Below are positions 17,265 through 26,126 of a stretch of 64,000 nt of DNA, in pieces (within the stretch, counting starts at the first letter, position 1; each line of letters starts with the position of its first letter). The notes below the pieces were generated by a model, which saw only the letters and a list, made by a program, of their open reading frames with translations, searched no databases and had not been told where the DNA came from. A program made the position numbers and the translations under genes. Source of the stretch: JBCCCJ01 sp039029315 (lineage in GTDB: Bacteria; Bacteroidota; Bacteroidia; J057). Where the stretch lies: positions 94,420 through 158,419 of the forward strand of contig JBCCGK010000014.1 in assembly GCA_039029315.1 (NCBI GenBank). Direction: 5' to 3'.

Positions 17265-18641
17265 TTATTTATTGTCTAGTCCTTCTCCAGCTTTGCCCAA
17301 ATGCTGACTGGGTCTTGGAACCAGAAACAGGCTTGTCTGCCTTCCATCAATATATCTCACGGATTCTCCATCAAAAAAAGCATCTTCTTCCATCATCATT
17401 CGAATTTCCTTGTTCCATTCCTTCAAAAATACTGCCGCATTCAGCTCAATGGAGTAGGCTGTATTGGCATGGAGCGGATAATCTCCTCTGTGTGGAACAC
17501 CTCCTTGCTGATCCCATAGACCAATCGTCGGACCAGCTCCATGGCCATGATAGCCAATGGGATGCGTATAGATGGTCGCCTTGATGTCTTCGGATTTGGC
17601 TTGGGCAAGTGCTGCCGCCAGAATCTCATTGCCGGATCTTCCTTCTTTATATTGATTTGTGAGAATATCCATCAATCGGAGGCCTGTCCGAAACGCCTTT
17701 TGCAGATAGGCAGGGGCTTCTGTTTCCCCTGCTTTGAGGATATAGGCATTTTCCTGTGTATCCGTATTGAGTCCCAAATAGGTAATCCCGAAATCGATAT
17801 GAACCAGATCGCCGGCTTTGATGACCTGTCTGTCGGGCCGTTTGGAGAAAGTTCGGAGATGATCAAAGTTCTCAGGATCCGCTCGCTGAATATCCACAGT
17901 CGGATGAAACCAGGCTGTCATACCCAGTTCCCGAATCCTTTCCCGATAATACCAGACCACATCTTCAGTGGCTGTAAAACCCGGTTGAATCACCTTGTCG
18001 CTGAGACCTTCGGCTATGATTTCATGGGCGATTCGACAGATCTGCTGATAGACCACCATTTCATTGGCGGTCCGAGTCTCCAGCCAGCCTATGGCCAATT
18101 CAGTGGCAGAGACGACCTTCTTTTGATCTGCCTTGGAAAGCGTTTCCATAAGCTGATCATAATGAAAGGAACTTAAGCCATCAGCCAGGGCAAAATGCGC
18201 TGAACGATTGACACCGATTTTGTTAGGCTTCCTTTCTTCAATCAATTCTCGAAGTTGGGCCCATTGATCTGGTTGCTGTTCCTTGTCCCAGGCTTTTTTG
18301 AATACTTCGCCTACATCATAGCGTGCACAAGCCAGTGTTTCCAGGCTATCCCCTCGGTCAAAAACCAACAACATAGTTGTCCGCCTCGCAGACAACCAGT
18401 TGGAGGGAAGCATGGTTTTGAGGACGGGGTCCTCATTGTATTCTCTTGAAATCAGGAGCCAACAGTCTATGCCTGTTCTTTGCATGAGAGCTGGGAGAAC
18501 CGTATTGATTCGTTCCTGAAGCCATTGATCCCGAAGTTGACCTTGAGCGTTGAGATCCAGGATTTTGGGCATCTGAGCGTTTAGACTCAGGCCAAGGGAA
18601 GAGAGAATGAGGAAGTAGAGGAGTTGTTTCATTGCCTTCAA
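17265..18641 (-). CDS. Secreted M24-family metallopeptidase (Xaa-Pro aminopeptidase-like)
   Basis: This is a 458-residue protein with a signal peptide (LLYFLILSSLGLSLNAQ), so it acts outside the cytoplasm. The N-terminal creatinase-like domain covers about residues 25-190. The C-terminal pita-bread domain carries the metal ligands: Asp in HIDFGITYLG and TDTQ, His in GYHGHGAGPTIG, Glu in YSIELNAAV and Glu in MMEEDAFF. M24 peptidases of this type remove residues N-terminal to proline or act on dipeptides. The start at MKAMKQLL or three codons later at MKQLL cannot be decided. It lies 29 bases after the DUF4097 gene at 18671 and may share a transcript. Confidence 0.9.
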   Translation of the reverse strand: MKAMKQLLYFLILSSLGLSLNAQMPKILDLNAQGQLRDQWLQERINTVLPALMQRTGIDCWLLISREYNEDPVLKTMLPSNWLSARRTTMLLVFDRGDSLETLACARYDVGEVFKKAWDKEQQPDQWAQLRELIEERKPNKIGVNRSAHFALADGLSSFHYDQLMETLSKADQKKVVSATELAIGWLETRTANEMVVYQQICRIAHEIIAEGLSDKVIQPGFTATEDVVWYYRERIRELGMTAWFHPTVDIQRADPENFDHLRTFSKRPDRQVIKAGDLVHIDFGITYLGLNTDTQENAYILKAGETEAPAYLQKAFRTGLRLMDILTNQYKEGRSGNEILAAALAQAKSEDIKATIYTHPIGYHGHGAGPTIGLWDQQGGVPHRGDYPLHANTAYSIELNAAVFLKEWNKEIRMMMEEDAFFDGESVRYIDGRQTSLFLVPRPSQHLGKAGEGLDNK

Positions 18642-18670
18642 TTGTTGAAGGCAAGGTATAAAATGTTCCC

Positions 18671-19489
18671 CTAAAAGCGTTGTTTCTTTCGAATATAGAT
18701 ATTGGCATTCTGTGTTTTGGCGTGAAGTTCAGGTCCCCCGCCATTCACTCTTCCTCTTACCCAATCAGTGAGTGCGATCTTGTAAGTGCCATCTTTATTC
18801 GTTTCGGCAACCTGAGGCTTGTTTCTAAGAATATCGATATCAAAACCAGTTAATACATCTCCCTTGACTGATTGAGCCTTGAGATTGAAGCGAGCCTCTG
18901 GAGGTAACTGAATATCTATTTTCCCATGATAGGTTGTGAAAGCCAGTGGCATATCGGGATAAATTTTATCAAAATCAGCTACTATATGTCCATGCCAGGT
19001 ATTGGCAACCATCGATCCTGCAATGCCAGAAGCGTCAATCTTTCCATGATGTGCTTCCAGAACAATTTCTCCAGAGACATTGATCACCTCAATGTCTCCA
19101 AAATGGTGAGTTTCGACTTCCAGGTCGAATTCAAATGGAACCTCTATCATTACGCGAACGGGTTTGCTTCGATGATCTGACTCTAGTGATAATACATTGT
19201 CTTTTTCTCTTGCTTCCAAAGAGATGCCTGTGGTTGTCAGTTTTTTCAAACCATTGCCGACATCTACAACGTCTCGCTTTTGCTTGTCAGGTCTGAGGGC
19301 TTCATATCTGACCATGACATCATTTCTGGAACATCCTTTCACATGGACAATTCCAGAGAAAACATGCACTTTCAGTCGACCGGGCTGATTGGGAGAAGTG
19401 AGAGGAATTCTCAGTGCATTATCCTGAGAATGAACTTCGAGGGAAATCAATCCCAGAAAAATTCCGAAAAGAATGAGAGCTTTGTTCAT
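18671..19489 (-). CDS. DUF4097-type beta-helical secreted protein (second copy)
   Basis: This is a 272-residue protein. The ATG at 19489 gives a clear signal peptide (LILFGIFLGLISLEVHS) and was preferred to the upstream open frame. The body consists of short beta repeats such as VHVKGCSRNDVMVRYE, HHFGDIEVINVSGEIVLEAHHGKIDASGI, WHGHIVADF and YHGKIDIQLP. This is the pattern of DUF4097 right-handed beta-helix proteins, often called putative adhesins although their role is not established. It is a paralogue of the next upstream gene and belongs to the ECF-sigma/HEAT group. It probably resides in the periplasm or outer membrane. Confidence 0.82.
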   Translation of the reverse strand: MNKALILFGIFLGLISLEVHSQDNALRIPLTSPNQPGRLKVHVFSGIVHVKGCSRNDVMVRYEALRPDKQKRDVVDVGNGLKKLTTTGISLEAREKDNVLSLESDHRSKPVRVMIEVPFEFDLEVETHHFGDIEVINVSGEIVLEAHHGKIDASGIAGSMVANTWHGHIVADFDKIYPDMPLAFTTYHGKIDIQLPPEARFNLKAQSVKGDVLTGFDIDILRNKPQVAETNKDGTYKIALTDWVRGRVNGGGPELHAKTQNANIYIRKKQRF

Positions 19490-19514
19490 TTTTTTGACTG
19501 TTCCTAAGGTGAAA

Positions 19515-20402
19515 TTAATTGCTTTCTTCGACATATACATCTCCATTGTATGTTTCAAATTCCAGTACAGTCTTTCCATTTCGGGAAATGATCGGACTTC
19601 GGCTGCTGATGGAATATTGAATTCCGTTTTCCATCGGGTGTTGCTCTTTGGAAATTTCCTCGCGCCCTACCACTACCGGATCGAGATTGGTATAGAACTC
19701 GCCATTGAAACTCTGAAAAAACATCCTTGCTGCAAGCCCTCTGGGGCTTTCGACTTTGATGGTCCCGTTTTGAGAATAAAACTGAGAATCCCATTTAGGG
19801 AGAACAGAATAGCTGATTTTTACATCTCCGTTGATGGTTTTAGCATTGACCTGCCCTTCGATTTGTTCCAGAATAATCGGCCCATTGACATTATTGGCAG
19901 TGATACTTCCCCGGACATCTTCTACTGTGACCGATCCTTGATTGACAGTTGATACGTTGAGTTGCATTTCTCTGGGAATACGAATACTGAAGTCCAACTG
20001 AAATTCATAATCAGGGTCCCAGTGCCAACCATGAGAATGATAGCCATATTTTCCAGACCATCTTCCCTTTCCTCCATCCTTTCGCTCCCAGGGAAAATCC
20101 AGGACAATTTCAGTGGTGTCTCCCCGGATTGATTCTGACAGCTTCAATTCTGTCAGGCCTTTTTGGGCAGTGCTTTTGCTTTTGGCCTTGACTGTTTTGA
20201 ATACCTCTACTTGTATGGTGTTGCCAGAATAGCCTTCTACATTCACTTCTCCATGTATATTGGACAAGACAAGAACGCTCTTGGATGGCAGCGTTGGAAG
20301 ACTCATCTCGAATCTAAGAGTTTCTGTTTCTATCGATTCTGGCGGTGCTGGGTAGGCACAGTCATGGATTCCAAGACTTGCAATCAGCAGGATGAATAAC
20401 AT
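19515..20402 (-). CDS. DUF4097-type beta-helical secreted protein (first copy)
   Basis: This is a 295-residue protein with a short N-terminal hydrophobic segment (MLFILLIASLGIHDC), which could be a signal peptide or a poor lipobox. Beta-helix repeats include NIHGEVNVEGYSGNTIQVEV, NQGSVTVEDVRGSITANNV, GPIILEQIEGQVNAKTINGDV and SFNGEFYTNLD. It resembles the following gene in layout but is more divergent than a recent duplicate. It starts 21 bases after the HEAT-repeat gene, in the order sigma factor, HEAT protein, DUF4097, DUF4097. In other Bacteroidota, DUF4097/DUF2807 genes often follow ECF sigma factors, which suggests an envelope response. The biochemical role is unknown. Confidence 0.8.
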   Translation of the reverse strand: MLFILLIASLGIHDCAYPAPPESIETETLRFEMSLPTLPSKSVLVLSNIHGEVNVEGYSGNTIQVEVFKTVKAKSKSTAQKGLTELKLSESIRGDTTEIVLDFPWERKDGGKGRWSGKYGYHSHGWHWDPDYEFQLDFSIRIPREMQLNVSTVNQGSVTVEDVRGSITANNVNGPIILEQIEGQVNAKTINGDVKISYSVLPKWDSQFYSQNGTIKVESPRGLAARMFFQSFNGEFYTNLDPVVVGREEISKEQHPMENGIQYSISSRSPIISRNGKTVLEFETYNGDVYVEESN

Positions 20403-20423
20403 AGGAGATGGAATTATTAATGG

Positions 20424-21194
20424 TTACATGAGAATTTCAATGCTTTTTCTTAGCTCGACCTTGACTTCAGAAGGCGTCATGTCGCGATCAAGCAGGGCTT
20501 CCAACGCCTGTACAGAAGACTTCTCTTGTAAGGCAACCATGGCTTCAGCGATCGCCAGCTGAACCAGGGGCGAATCCTGAAATGGGATGGCTTTGATCAG
20601 TCCTTCTCGAACCACAGGATCATTGGCATATTCAAGCAAGATCTCAAGGGTGACCAAGCGGACGTTTACATTCGGATCTTGATGTAAGGTATGTAAGAGG
20701 GCAGTGGTTACCTTGTCGCTAACCCTCGGCATTTCCTGGGTAAGATAGACAGCCTTTAGGCGTTCGGATGGAGAATTTTTTTCCAACATACTAAGGGTCA
20801 GTAATTCTCTCATCTCTTTCAATTCTCCACTCAAGCTGGCAATCTGCTCGTTTGTAGCAGGTGAAGGTCGAACCCATGATCCAATGCCTATTCCTAATAA
20901 GAGGAAGGCTATCGCAGCAGCCAAAGAATACCAGATTCTTTTTGGAGACCCAAGTCCTGATGAAGACTGTTGGGTGATATCCCAGTTTGGCATAGAGGGA
21001 AAATCAGGTGAGCTAAGACTTGAATCCAATAATTTGCCAATCTTTTTATGCAAAAGATCCAGATCCTCCAGTTCTTCCAAGGAAATCCAACCCTGTTCGA
21101 TATACCGCTCCAGCATCTCCTCTTGAGAAGAAGATAACTCACCTTTTTGCTCGCGGTAAGCAGAAAGAAGTGTGGCTTTTATCTCAGAATTCAT
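20424..21194 (-). CDS. Membrane-anchored HEAT-repeat protein, probable anti-sigma partner
   Basis: This is a 256-residue protein. The N-terminal 75 residues are acidic and helical (EEMLERYIEQGWISLEELEDLDLL). One transmembrane segment lies at about 89-107 (SLAAAIAFLLLGIGIGSWV), followed by an extracytoplasmic region with HEAT-like helical pairs (DPNVNVRLVTLEILLEY, SPLVQLAIAEAMVALQ, SVQALEALLDRD). Its start overlaps the stop of the ECF sigma gene by four bases (ATGA), so the two are translationally coupled. From this position and topology it is likely an anti-sigma factor with a sensing HEAT domain. No zinc-binding anti-sigma motif is present, so this is inference from context. Confidence 0.75.
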   Translation of the reverse strand: MNSEIKATLLSAYREQKGELSSSQEEMLERYIEQGWISLEELEDLDLLHKKIGKLLDSSLSSPDFPSMPNWDITQQSSSGLGSPKRIWYSLAAAIAFLLLGIGIGSWVRPSPATNEQIASLSGELKEMRELLTLSMLEKNSPSERLKAVYLTQEMPRVSDKVTTALLHTLHQDPNVNVRLVTLEILLEYANDPVVREGLIKAIPFQDSPLVQLAIAEAMVALQEKSSVQALEALLDRDMTPSEVKVELRKSIEILM

Positions 21195-21745
21195 TTTGAT
21201 TCGATTTGTGAGTACACCTGTTTCAATGCTTTCAACGCACGGTAGACCTTGACTTTTACCGCTCCTTCACTACAGCCAAGAATGCTGCCGATTTGTTTGT
21301 ATTTCATTCCTTGTAGTTTGCTCATAACCAGAAGTTCTCGTTGGTTTTGCGGCAACTGTTCCAGTGCCTGCCTGAGCTGTTCCATCTCCTCTTCTGATTC
21401 CATTTTTGTCGCTTGGGTCGGTTCTTCCCCGAAATGGTCCTGCCAGCTGTCTATTTTTTCCCGCTTCCATCTTCCTCGTTTTTTATGGTGATCCCGATTG
21501 ACGTTACGAGCAATAAAAAACATCCATTGCTTGAATTCCCCTTCTCCTCTGAAGCTATGTGCGTATGTGAGAATGCGGAGAAAGACAGTCTGAACCAAAT
21601 CCTCGCTGAGAAATCGATCTGAGTTCTGATTGAAAAAAAATTGAAACAACACACGATGATATCTGTCAAACAAGACACCCATAACTTCAGAATGGCCTTG
21701 TTGAACCTGTGTCATGAGAACATTGTCTGGGATGCTGGTCTGCAT
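21191..21745 (-). CDS. ECF-type RNA polymerase sigma factor
   Basis: This is a sigma-70 family factor of about 184 residues. Region 2 covers FDRYHRVLFQFFFNQNSDRFLSEDLVQTVFLRILTYA and FKQWMFFIARNVNRDHHKK. Region 4 has LPQNQRELLVMSKLQGMKYKQIGSILGCSEGAVKVKVYRALKAL with its helix-turn-helix. The ATG at 21745 was chosen because region 2 starts a few residues later; the frame is open to 21835. It is the first gene of a group with a coupled HEAT-repeat membrane protein and two DUF4097 proteins, which are its likely regulator and targets. Confidence 0.92.
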   Translation of the reverse strand: MQTSIPDNVLMTQVQQGHSEVMGVLFDRYHRVLFQFFFNQNSDRFLSEDLVQTVFLRILTYAHSFRGEGEFKQWMFFIARNVNRDHHKKRGRWKREKIDSWQDHFGEEPTQATKMESEEEMEQLRQALEQLPQNQRELLVMSKLQGMKYKQIGSILGCSEGAVKVKVYRALKALKQVYSQIESK

Positions 21746-21844
21746 AGGGAGCCGTAGTCGAGTTTGTAGAGGGAAACTGCGGCAAGTGAAAAAGGTTACA
21801 TCATCCATCATAGTACTAGACATTTTTCTACTCAAGCTTGTGTG

Positions 21845-21922
21845 TTAGACAGGATTTACAGGATTAAGATATTGTTTTTCAGTCAATTCCAATCTTGTGA
21901 ATCATATAAATCTTGTCTGATA
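21845..21922. repeat. Degenerate inverted repeat of the GACAGGATTTACAGGATT type
   Basis: The left arm TTAGACAGGATTTACAGGAT and a right arm that on the other strand reads CAGACAAGATTTATATGATT form an imperfect inverted repeat between the sigma gene and the pseudogene. Similar ACAGGATT-rich palindromes are scattered through many Bacteroidota genomes; no target duplication is visible here. Confidence 0.5.
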
Positions 21923-21965
21923 AATCATTCATGATAATTTTGTCTAGTAGGATGATCATCCATAC

Positions 21966-22020
21966 AAAACAAACAACCAGAGATGCGAGAAGAAAATGAT
22001 AAAATTCTTCCCGCACCTCT
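21966..22020 (-). terminator. Hairpin terminator after the pseudogene
   Basis: A 16-base arm (21979-21994) pairs with 22005-22020 with two mismatches around an AT-rich loop. On the minus strand it is followed by a T-rich TTGTTTGTTTTG. It lies 22 bases beyond the end of the decayed T9SS gene. Confidence 0.6.
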
Positions 22021-22042
22021 GATTATCAGATGCTTCACTCGA

Positions 22043-22803
22043 TTATTGACCCATTTTAATCATTCTCTTGTATGACAAAATTTGATGAGAGTTGTTGTAT
22101 AGTAGGATCAGGTAGGTACCACTTGCCCATGTATCCACATCGATCATAATGCTAAATTGTTGTCCATTCCACCAGGAATGTGAGACATGGCTATTTGCCC
22201 AGACAAGTCTTCCATCTATTGAATAAACTCTTAGCTGGAACTCATCGAATTCCATACCTCCCCAATGAATATTCAGAATCTGATTCGCTGGATTTGGGTA
22301 AATATCCAAAGACAAGACTTGATCAGAAACAAAGGTATCCTCGGAGTTGGCATAGAGTGGATCCGACCAACTACTACACCCAATGTCATTTGAGACCGAT
22401 ACCTGATACATTCCAGCACCTGCAAGGGGAATGTGTGCTTGCGTAGCTCCATGAATACTATCCCCCTGCGATAAAATTACCTTGACTATCAGATTCAATG
22501 GCCCTGAAATAAGTAGAAGTATGTCCATAATAGCTGGCCCATGAAAGATGGCCTTGCTTAGAAAATCTGGCGATCACGCCTGTACTGGGTTGGAGAAAAG
22601 AATCTGGAGGGACCTCTTGGTGCGCGCCTGCTGTCGCGATATGTTCAACCGAAGTCGTTACACCTGCCACACCAATATTTCCCCAAGGATCACAGGCGAT
22701 AGCATATAGTGGGGTAGAGTGGGATCCATACTCGGTTCCCCAGTCCAATTGTCCATTGGGCGTAAATCTGGCTATGAATATTTCATCTATTGAATCTAGA
22801 AGA
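22043..22803 (-). pseudogene. Decayed SBBP-repeat protein with T9SS sorting domain
   Basis: Two adjoining frames together make the end of one former gene. The first reads DSIDEIFIARFTPNGQLDW followed by LYAIACDPWGNIGVAGVT and IESDSQGNFIAGG, which are SBBP beta-propeller repeats, and stops near 22458. The second frame, to 22043, gives GAGMYQVSVSNDIGCSS and a normal T9SS type A domain (LDIYPNPANQILNIHW to MIKMGQ). There is no start codon or signal peptide, and the 5' part is missing beyond about 22803. It is therefore truncated and frameshifted. A protein of the same general class, intact, is encoded at 50993-55486. Confidence 0.78.
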
Positions 22804-22993
22804 ATTGATCAGTCGGGGGAATTCATTGTCCCAATAGGCGGAATGCTTGATCCTTGATAAGATAGGCCATATGGTGGATGTCTTAGATCCCATCATTCCA
22901 TGCTTTGACCTTAGCTTATAAAATCAAAAAAAGTCAGATAGCTTACTGAAGATACCTGCTTCTTTGTGTATTTTCGAATCAAAGCCTTACAAC

Positions 22994-24679
22994 ATGAACC
23001 TGTATTTTCTGCCTGCTTTCATCATCGGACTTCTGATCATTACTTCCTGCAAACCAGAAGAATTGATTGAAGAGCCGCCAGTAACAATTGCGCCTCAGCA
23101 AGTAGTTTTTGCCCCTCGTTATGGACCACAGGCCTACTCCTGTGAAGTGATGATTCCCTGGAACTTGCTTGATATTTCGCCTCAAGTCAATGTAGAATTC
23201 GGATTTGAAGCCTTGATCATGGATGATGATGATGGGGGATTGGTAGATGATGTGCTTGGATGGCACAGAGGGATTGAACGTGGACAGGAGGTCAATCCAT
23301 CCACATTTGGAACCCTTCGCCTGAAAGAAGATGTAGCCAATCTGGCAAATGGCGAAGCCGGCTTTGTGTTCACTGCACCTCAGATAGATGGCAACAAGGA
23401 TCAAGTATGGGAATCTGTTCCTGCCTTTCCAATCGAACAGGTCCTCACAACCCCTGATTTCCCTTCCTCTGACCTCATGGGAACATTTCAGGCGATCTGG
23501 GATAGTGCTGGACTGTACTTACGCATAGATATCTCCGATGATAGTATGGCAGTAGATTCTTGGGTGCTGGGATGGGAAGATGACGGGATTGCCTTATACT
23601 TCGATCCGCATTTACGTCGCCCAACAGAAGTAAATGCTGATGATATTCGATTGTATAGAATTGTTCGCAATAGCCGGGAAATAGACAGAAATGACTTTGT
23701 CCAACAAGCTGTATGGACCATACCGATTGAAGAAGTCCTGGACGGTGGTCCGGGAAAGGATGGGATTCCTGCTTTGTTGAATCCCGCTTTTGTACCAGCG
23801 ACCCAAGCTGGATTTATGAGAAATAATGAATTGGTTCTCGGCTACTTTCACAATGGAGAAGCAAGGGCATATCCGCATTCCATTCTGGATTGGCATGAGA
23901 TCATCAATGATGAGCTTGCAGGACAGGAATATGCCATTACCTACTGTCCCCTAACTGGAACAGGTATTGGCTGGGATCGAAAAATCAATGGAGAAAGCAC
24001 GACATTTGGTGTATCGGGTTTACTCTATAACACCAATCTGATTCCCTACGATCGAGCAACTGATAGCCACTGGTCCCAAATTCGACTGGATTGTCTCAAT
24101 GGATCTCAACAAGGCAAACAAATAAAGACATTCCCATTGGTAGAGACCACCTGGAAAAGCTGGAAAGAAATGTTTCCAGATACGAAAGTCGTCTCGCGCG
24201 AAACTGGCTATAGCAGAGAATATGATGTGTATCCATATGGAGATTACCGGACCGACCATGACAGGCTGATTTTTCCCGTTGCCAATGAAGATGCACGACT
24301 GGAAAGAAAAACCAGGGTGCACGGCATCATTGCCAATCAAGTAGTTCGCATCTATCCATTTGAGCGATTTCAGGGAGGAAAACCAGTATTGATCCATGAT
24401 GAATTCCAGGGAAGGCCAATAGTTGTAATCGGTAGTCTGGTCAAGGATTATATTGTTTCCTATGGAAGAGAACTCTCTGATGGAACCCTGTTGTCCTTTA
24501 CATCTGAATGCTGTGATGATTTATCTGTCATGATGAAGGATCAGGAAGGGAATCGATGGAATATCTTCGGAGAAGCTGTCTCTGGCCCCAGACAGGGGAG
24601 CAGCTTGCCAAGAATTGATTCCTATATCGGCTATTGGTTCTCATTTGCAGCCATGTTTCCAGAAATAGAATTGAGATGA
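22994..24679 (+). CDS. Lipoprotein with CBM9-like halves and a DUF3179 domain
   Basis: This is a 561-residue exported lipoprotein; the ATG at 22994 gives a signal with lipobox IITSC. Residues about 35-115 (YSCEVMIPWNLLD, FEALIMDDDDGG, NPSTFGTLRL) look like the C-terminal half of a CBM9-like carbohydrate-binding domain. Residues about 120-230 (PQIDGNKDQVWESVPAFPI, AIWDSAGLYLRIDISDD, DGIALYFDP) look like the N-terminal half of another. The remainder is DUF3179, recognisable by PIEEVLDGGPGKDGIPAL, ARAYPHSILDWHEIIND, YCPLTGTGIGWDR and FGVSGLLYNTNLIPYDR. The function of DUF3179 is unknown. Two half CBM9 modules next to each other suggest an internal deletion in an ancestor with two tandem domains. 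Confidence 0.82.
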   Translation: MNLYFLPAFIIGLLIITSCKPEELIEEPPVTIAPQQVVFAPRYGPQAYSCEVMIPWNLLDISPQVNVEFGFEALIMDDDDGGLVDDVLGWHRGIERGQEVNPSTFGTLRLKEDVANLANGEAGFVFTAPQIDGNKDQVWESVPAFPIEQVLTTPDFPSSDLMGTFQAIWDSAGLYLRIDISDDSMAVDSWVLGWEDDGIALYFDPHLRRPTEVNADDIRLYRIVRNSREIDRNDFVQQAVWTIPIEEVLDGGPGKDGIPALLNPAFVPATQAGFMRNNELVLGYFHNGEARAYPHSILDWHEIINDELAGQEYAITYCPLTGTGIGWDRKINGESTTFGVSGLLYNTNLIPYDRATDSHWSQIRLDCLNGSQQGKQIKTFPLVETTWKSWKEMFPDTKVVSRETGYSREYDVYPYGDYRTDHDRLIFPVANEDARLERKTRVHGIIANQVVRIYPFERFQGGKPVLIHDEFQGRPIVVIGSLVKDYIVSYGRELSDGTLLSFTSECCDDLSVMMKDQEGNRWNIFGEAVSGPRQGSSLPRIDSYIGYWFSFAAMFPEIELR

Positions 24680-24891
24680 GTCAGATTGATTTTACCCGAT
24701 GCACATGGCTTTTCCGAAAGGGAAGTCCAATTTAAATGAGAGATGTAACTTTCCTGATTTTCCTGCGTAGGACTTACTTTCTAAGTCTCTGATGATCAGG
24801 ATGCTAAATCTTGCTTCTCTCAGATATTCCAGATGATTCATAATTCCAGGTTGGTTCTTTCGTTCCTACTCATATTAACCTAACCTATTAC

Positions 24892-25956
24892 ATGAAGTAT
24901 TTTGGATATGTACGCGTCAATCCTTCCGATTATGTGATTCGTCTCAAAGGAGGCAAAATATCCAGGGAAGGTCGTGGTATGAACTTTTTCAACTGGCCCA
25001 ATCAACAATACGTCGTCATTCCCTCCATTGTCAGCAATATCCCTTTTGTTGCTGACCAGATCACCCAGGAAAATCAGGGAGTTGAGGTCAGCGGATTTGC
25101 CATTTGGAAGATTGGACATCCCTCAAAGGTTTATCTGCATTTCGATTTTACTGGGAAAGAATCTCCAGTAGAAAAAATCAACCGCTTTCTTAAGGATGTG
25201 GTGGAATCAGCCATTCGACATCAGGTGGCCAATATGACCATAGAAGAAGTCCTCCGTAAAAGAGGTTCGATCATTCTTCAACTCAAGAAAGAACTGGAAT
25301 ACATTTCGGATCAATGGGGAATTGCGATTGAGACGATTGAGATCAAGAATGTGAAGATCATGTCTGAACAACTGTTCAAAAACATGCAAGCTACCTTTCG
25401 AGATGCTATCCGGCTGGAAAGTGAGACAAGTGCCTTGAAAACAGAGGAGGAAATTTCTCAAAAGAAATTGGCCCATAAAGAAAGAATGGCCATTCTCGAA
25501 CAAGAGGCGCAACAGAAGGAGGCCGTCAGAAAAGCGGAATTGGAACAACAGGCACTCAGGCATCAAAGCGAGCTCACAAGACAAAGCCTGCAAGAAACCA
25601 AATCGCAGAAGATCCTGGAGAGCAACAGCAAAGTAGAAGTAGCTGAACAAGAGGATCTGAACAAAAGAAAACTCCTTGCCCTTCAATTGGAGACCTTGGC
25701 AGAAGAAAGAAAGCTTGAACAGGCCGTCATGTCCCTGGACATTGAAAGAAAACAAAACGACAATAAGCTTCGGGAATTGGAGTTGATCATTGATCAAAAA
25801 CGCCTCGATCTCAGTAACCAGGAAAATCCCCAACACTTGATGTTCAAGATGCTTCCTGAGATTCTTGGCTCTTTAAAAATAAGTGAATTGAACATCGGAC
25901 AGGAAGAACTAGCAGGACTTTTACAGAGATTGCTTGCTGGGAAGAGTGAGAAATAG
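24892..25956 (+). CDS. SPFH/band-7 (flotillin-like) coiled-coil protein without a membrane segment
   Basis: This is a 354-residue protein. Residues 1-175 have the SPFH pattern (GYVRVNPSDYVIRLKGGKI, FFNWPNQQYVVIPS, VSGFAIWKIGHPSKVYL, VVESAIRHQVANMTIEEVLRKR, WGIAIETIEIKNVKI). Residues about 185-325 are a long charged coiled coil rich in Glu, Lys, Gln and Ala, as in flotillins and stomatins. The end (LMFKMLPEILGSLKISELNIG) resembles flotillin tails. Unlike typical family members there is no N-terminal transmembrane helix or hydrophobic hairpin, so it should be cytoplasmic or peripherally membrane bound. It is the first gene of a plus-strand series leading to an EAD/TM/PEGA membrane protein and two exported proteins, and could act as their scaffold; that is inference. 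Confidence 0.85.
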   Translation: MKYFGYVRVNPSDYVIRLKGGKISREGRGMNFFNWPNQQYVVIPSIVSNIPFVADQITQENQGVEVSGFAIWKIGHPSKVYLHFDFTGKESPVEKINRFLKDVVESAIRHQVANMTIEEVLRKRGSIILQLKKELEYISDQWGIAIETIEIKNVKIMSEQLFKNMQATFRDAIRLESETSALKTEEEISQKKLAHKERMAILEQEAQQKEAVRKAELEQQALRHQSELTRQSLQETKSQKILESNSKVEVAEQEDLNKRKLLALQLETLAEERKLEQAVMSLDIERKQNDNKLRELELIIDQKRLDLSNQENPQHLMFKMLPEILGSLKISELNIGQEELAGLLQRLLAGKSEK

Positions 25957-26126
25957 GAGCATAATTATATTTTTGTGAATCGAAATAACAATTTTATTTA
26001 AAATAAATTTTTTATTTAGGTTGATTGTCCTTAATATTGTCTTTGTGTTGTGGGGTGGGGATTCTATGTTGTAGCGACAATTTTTCATCATCTCCTCCCT
26101 CAAGAGTTCAGAATTACTGATAGAGG

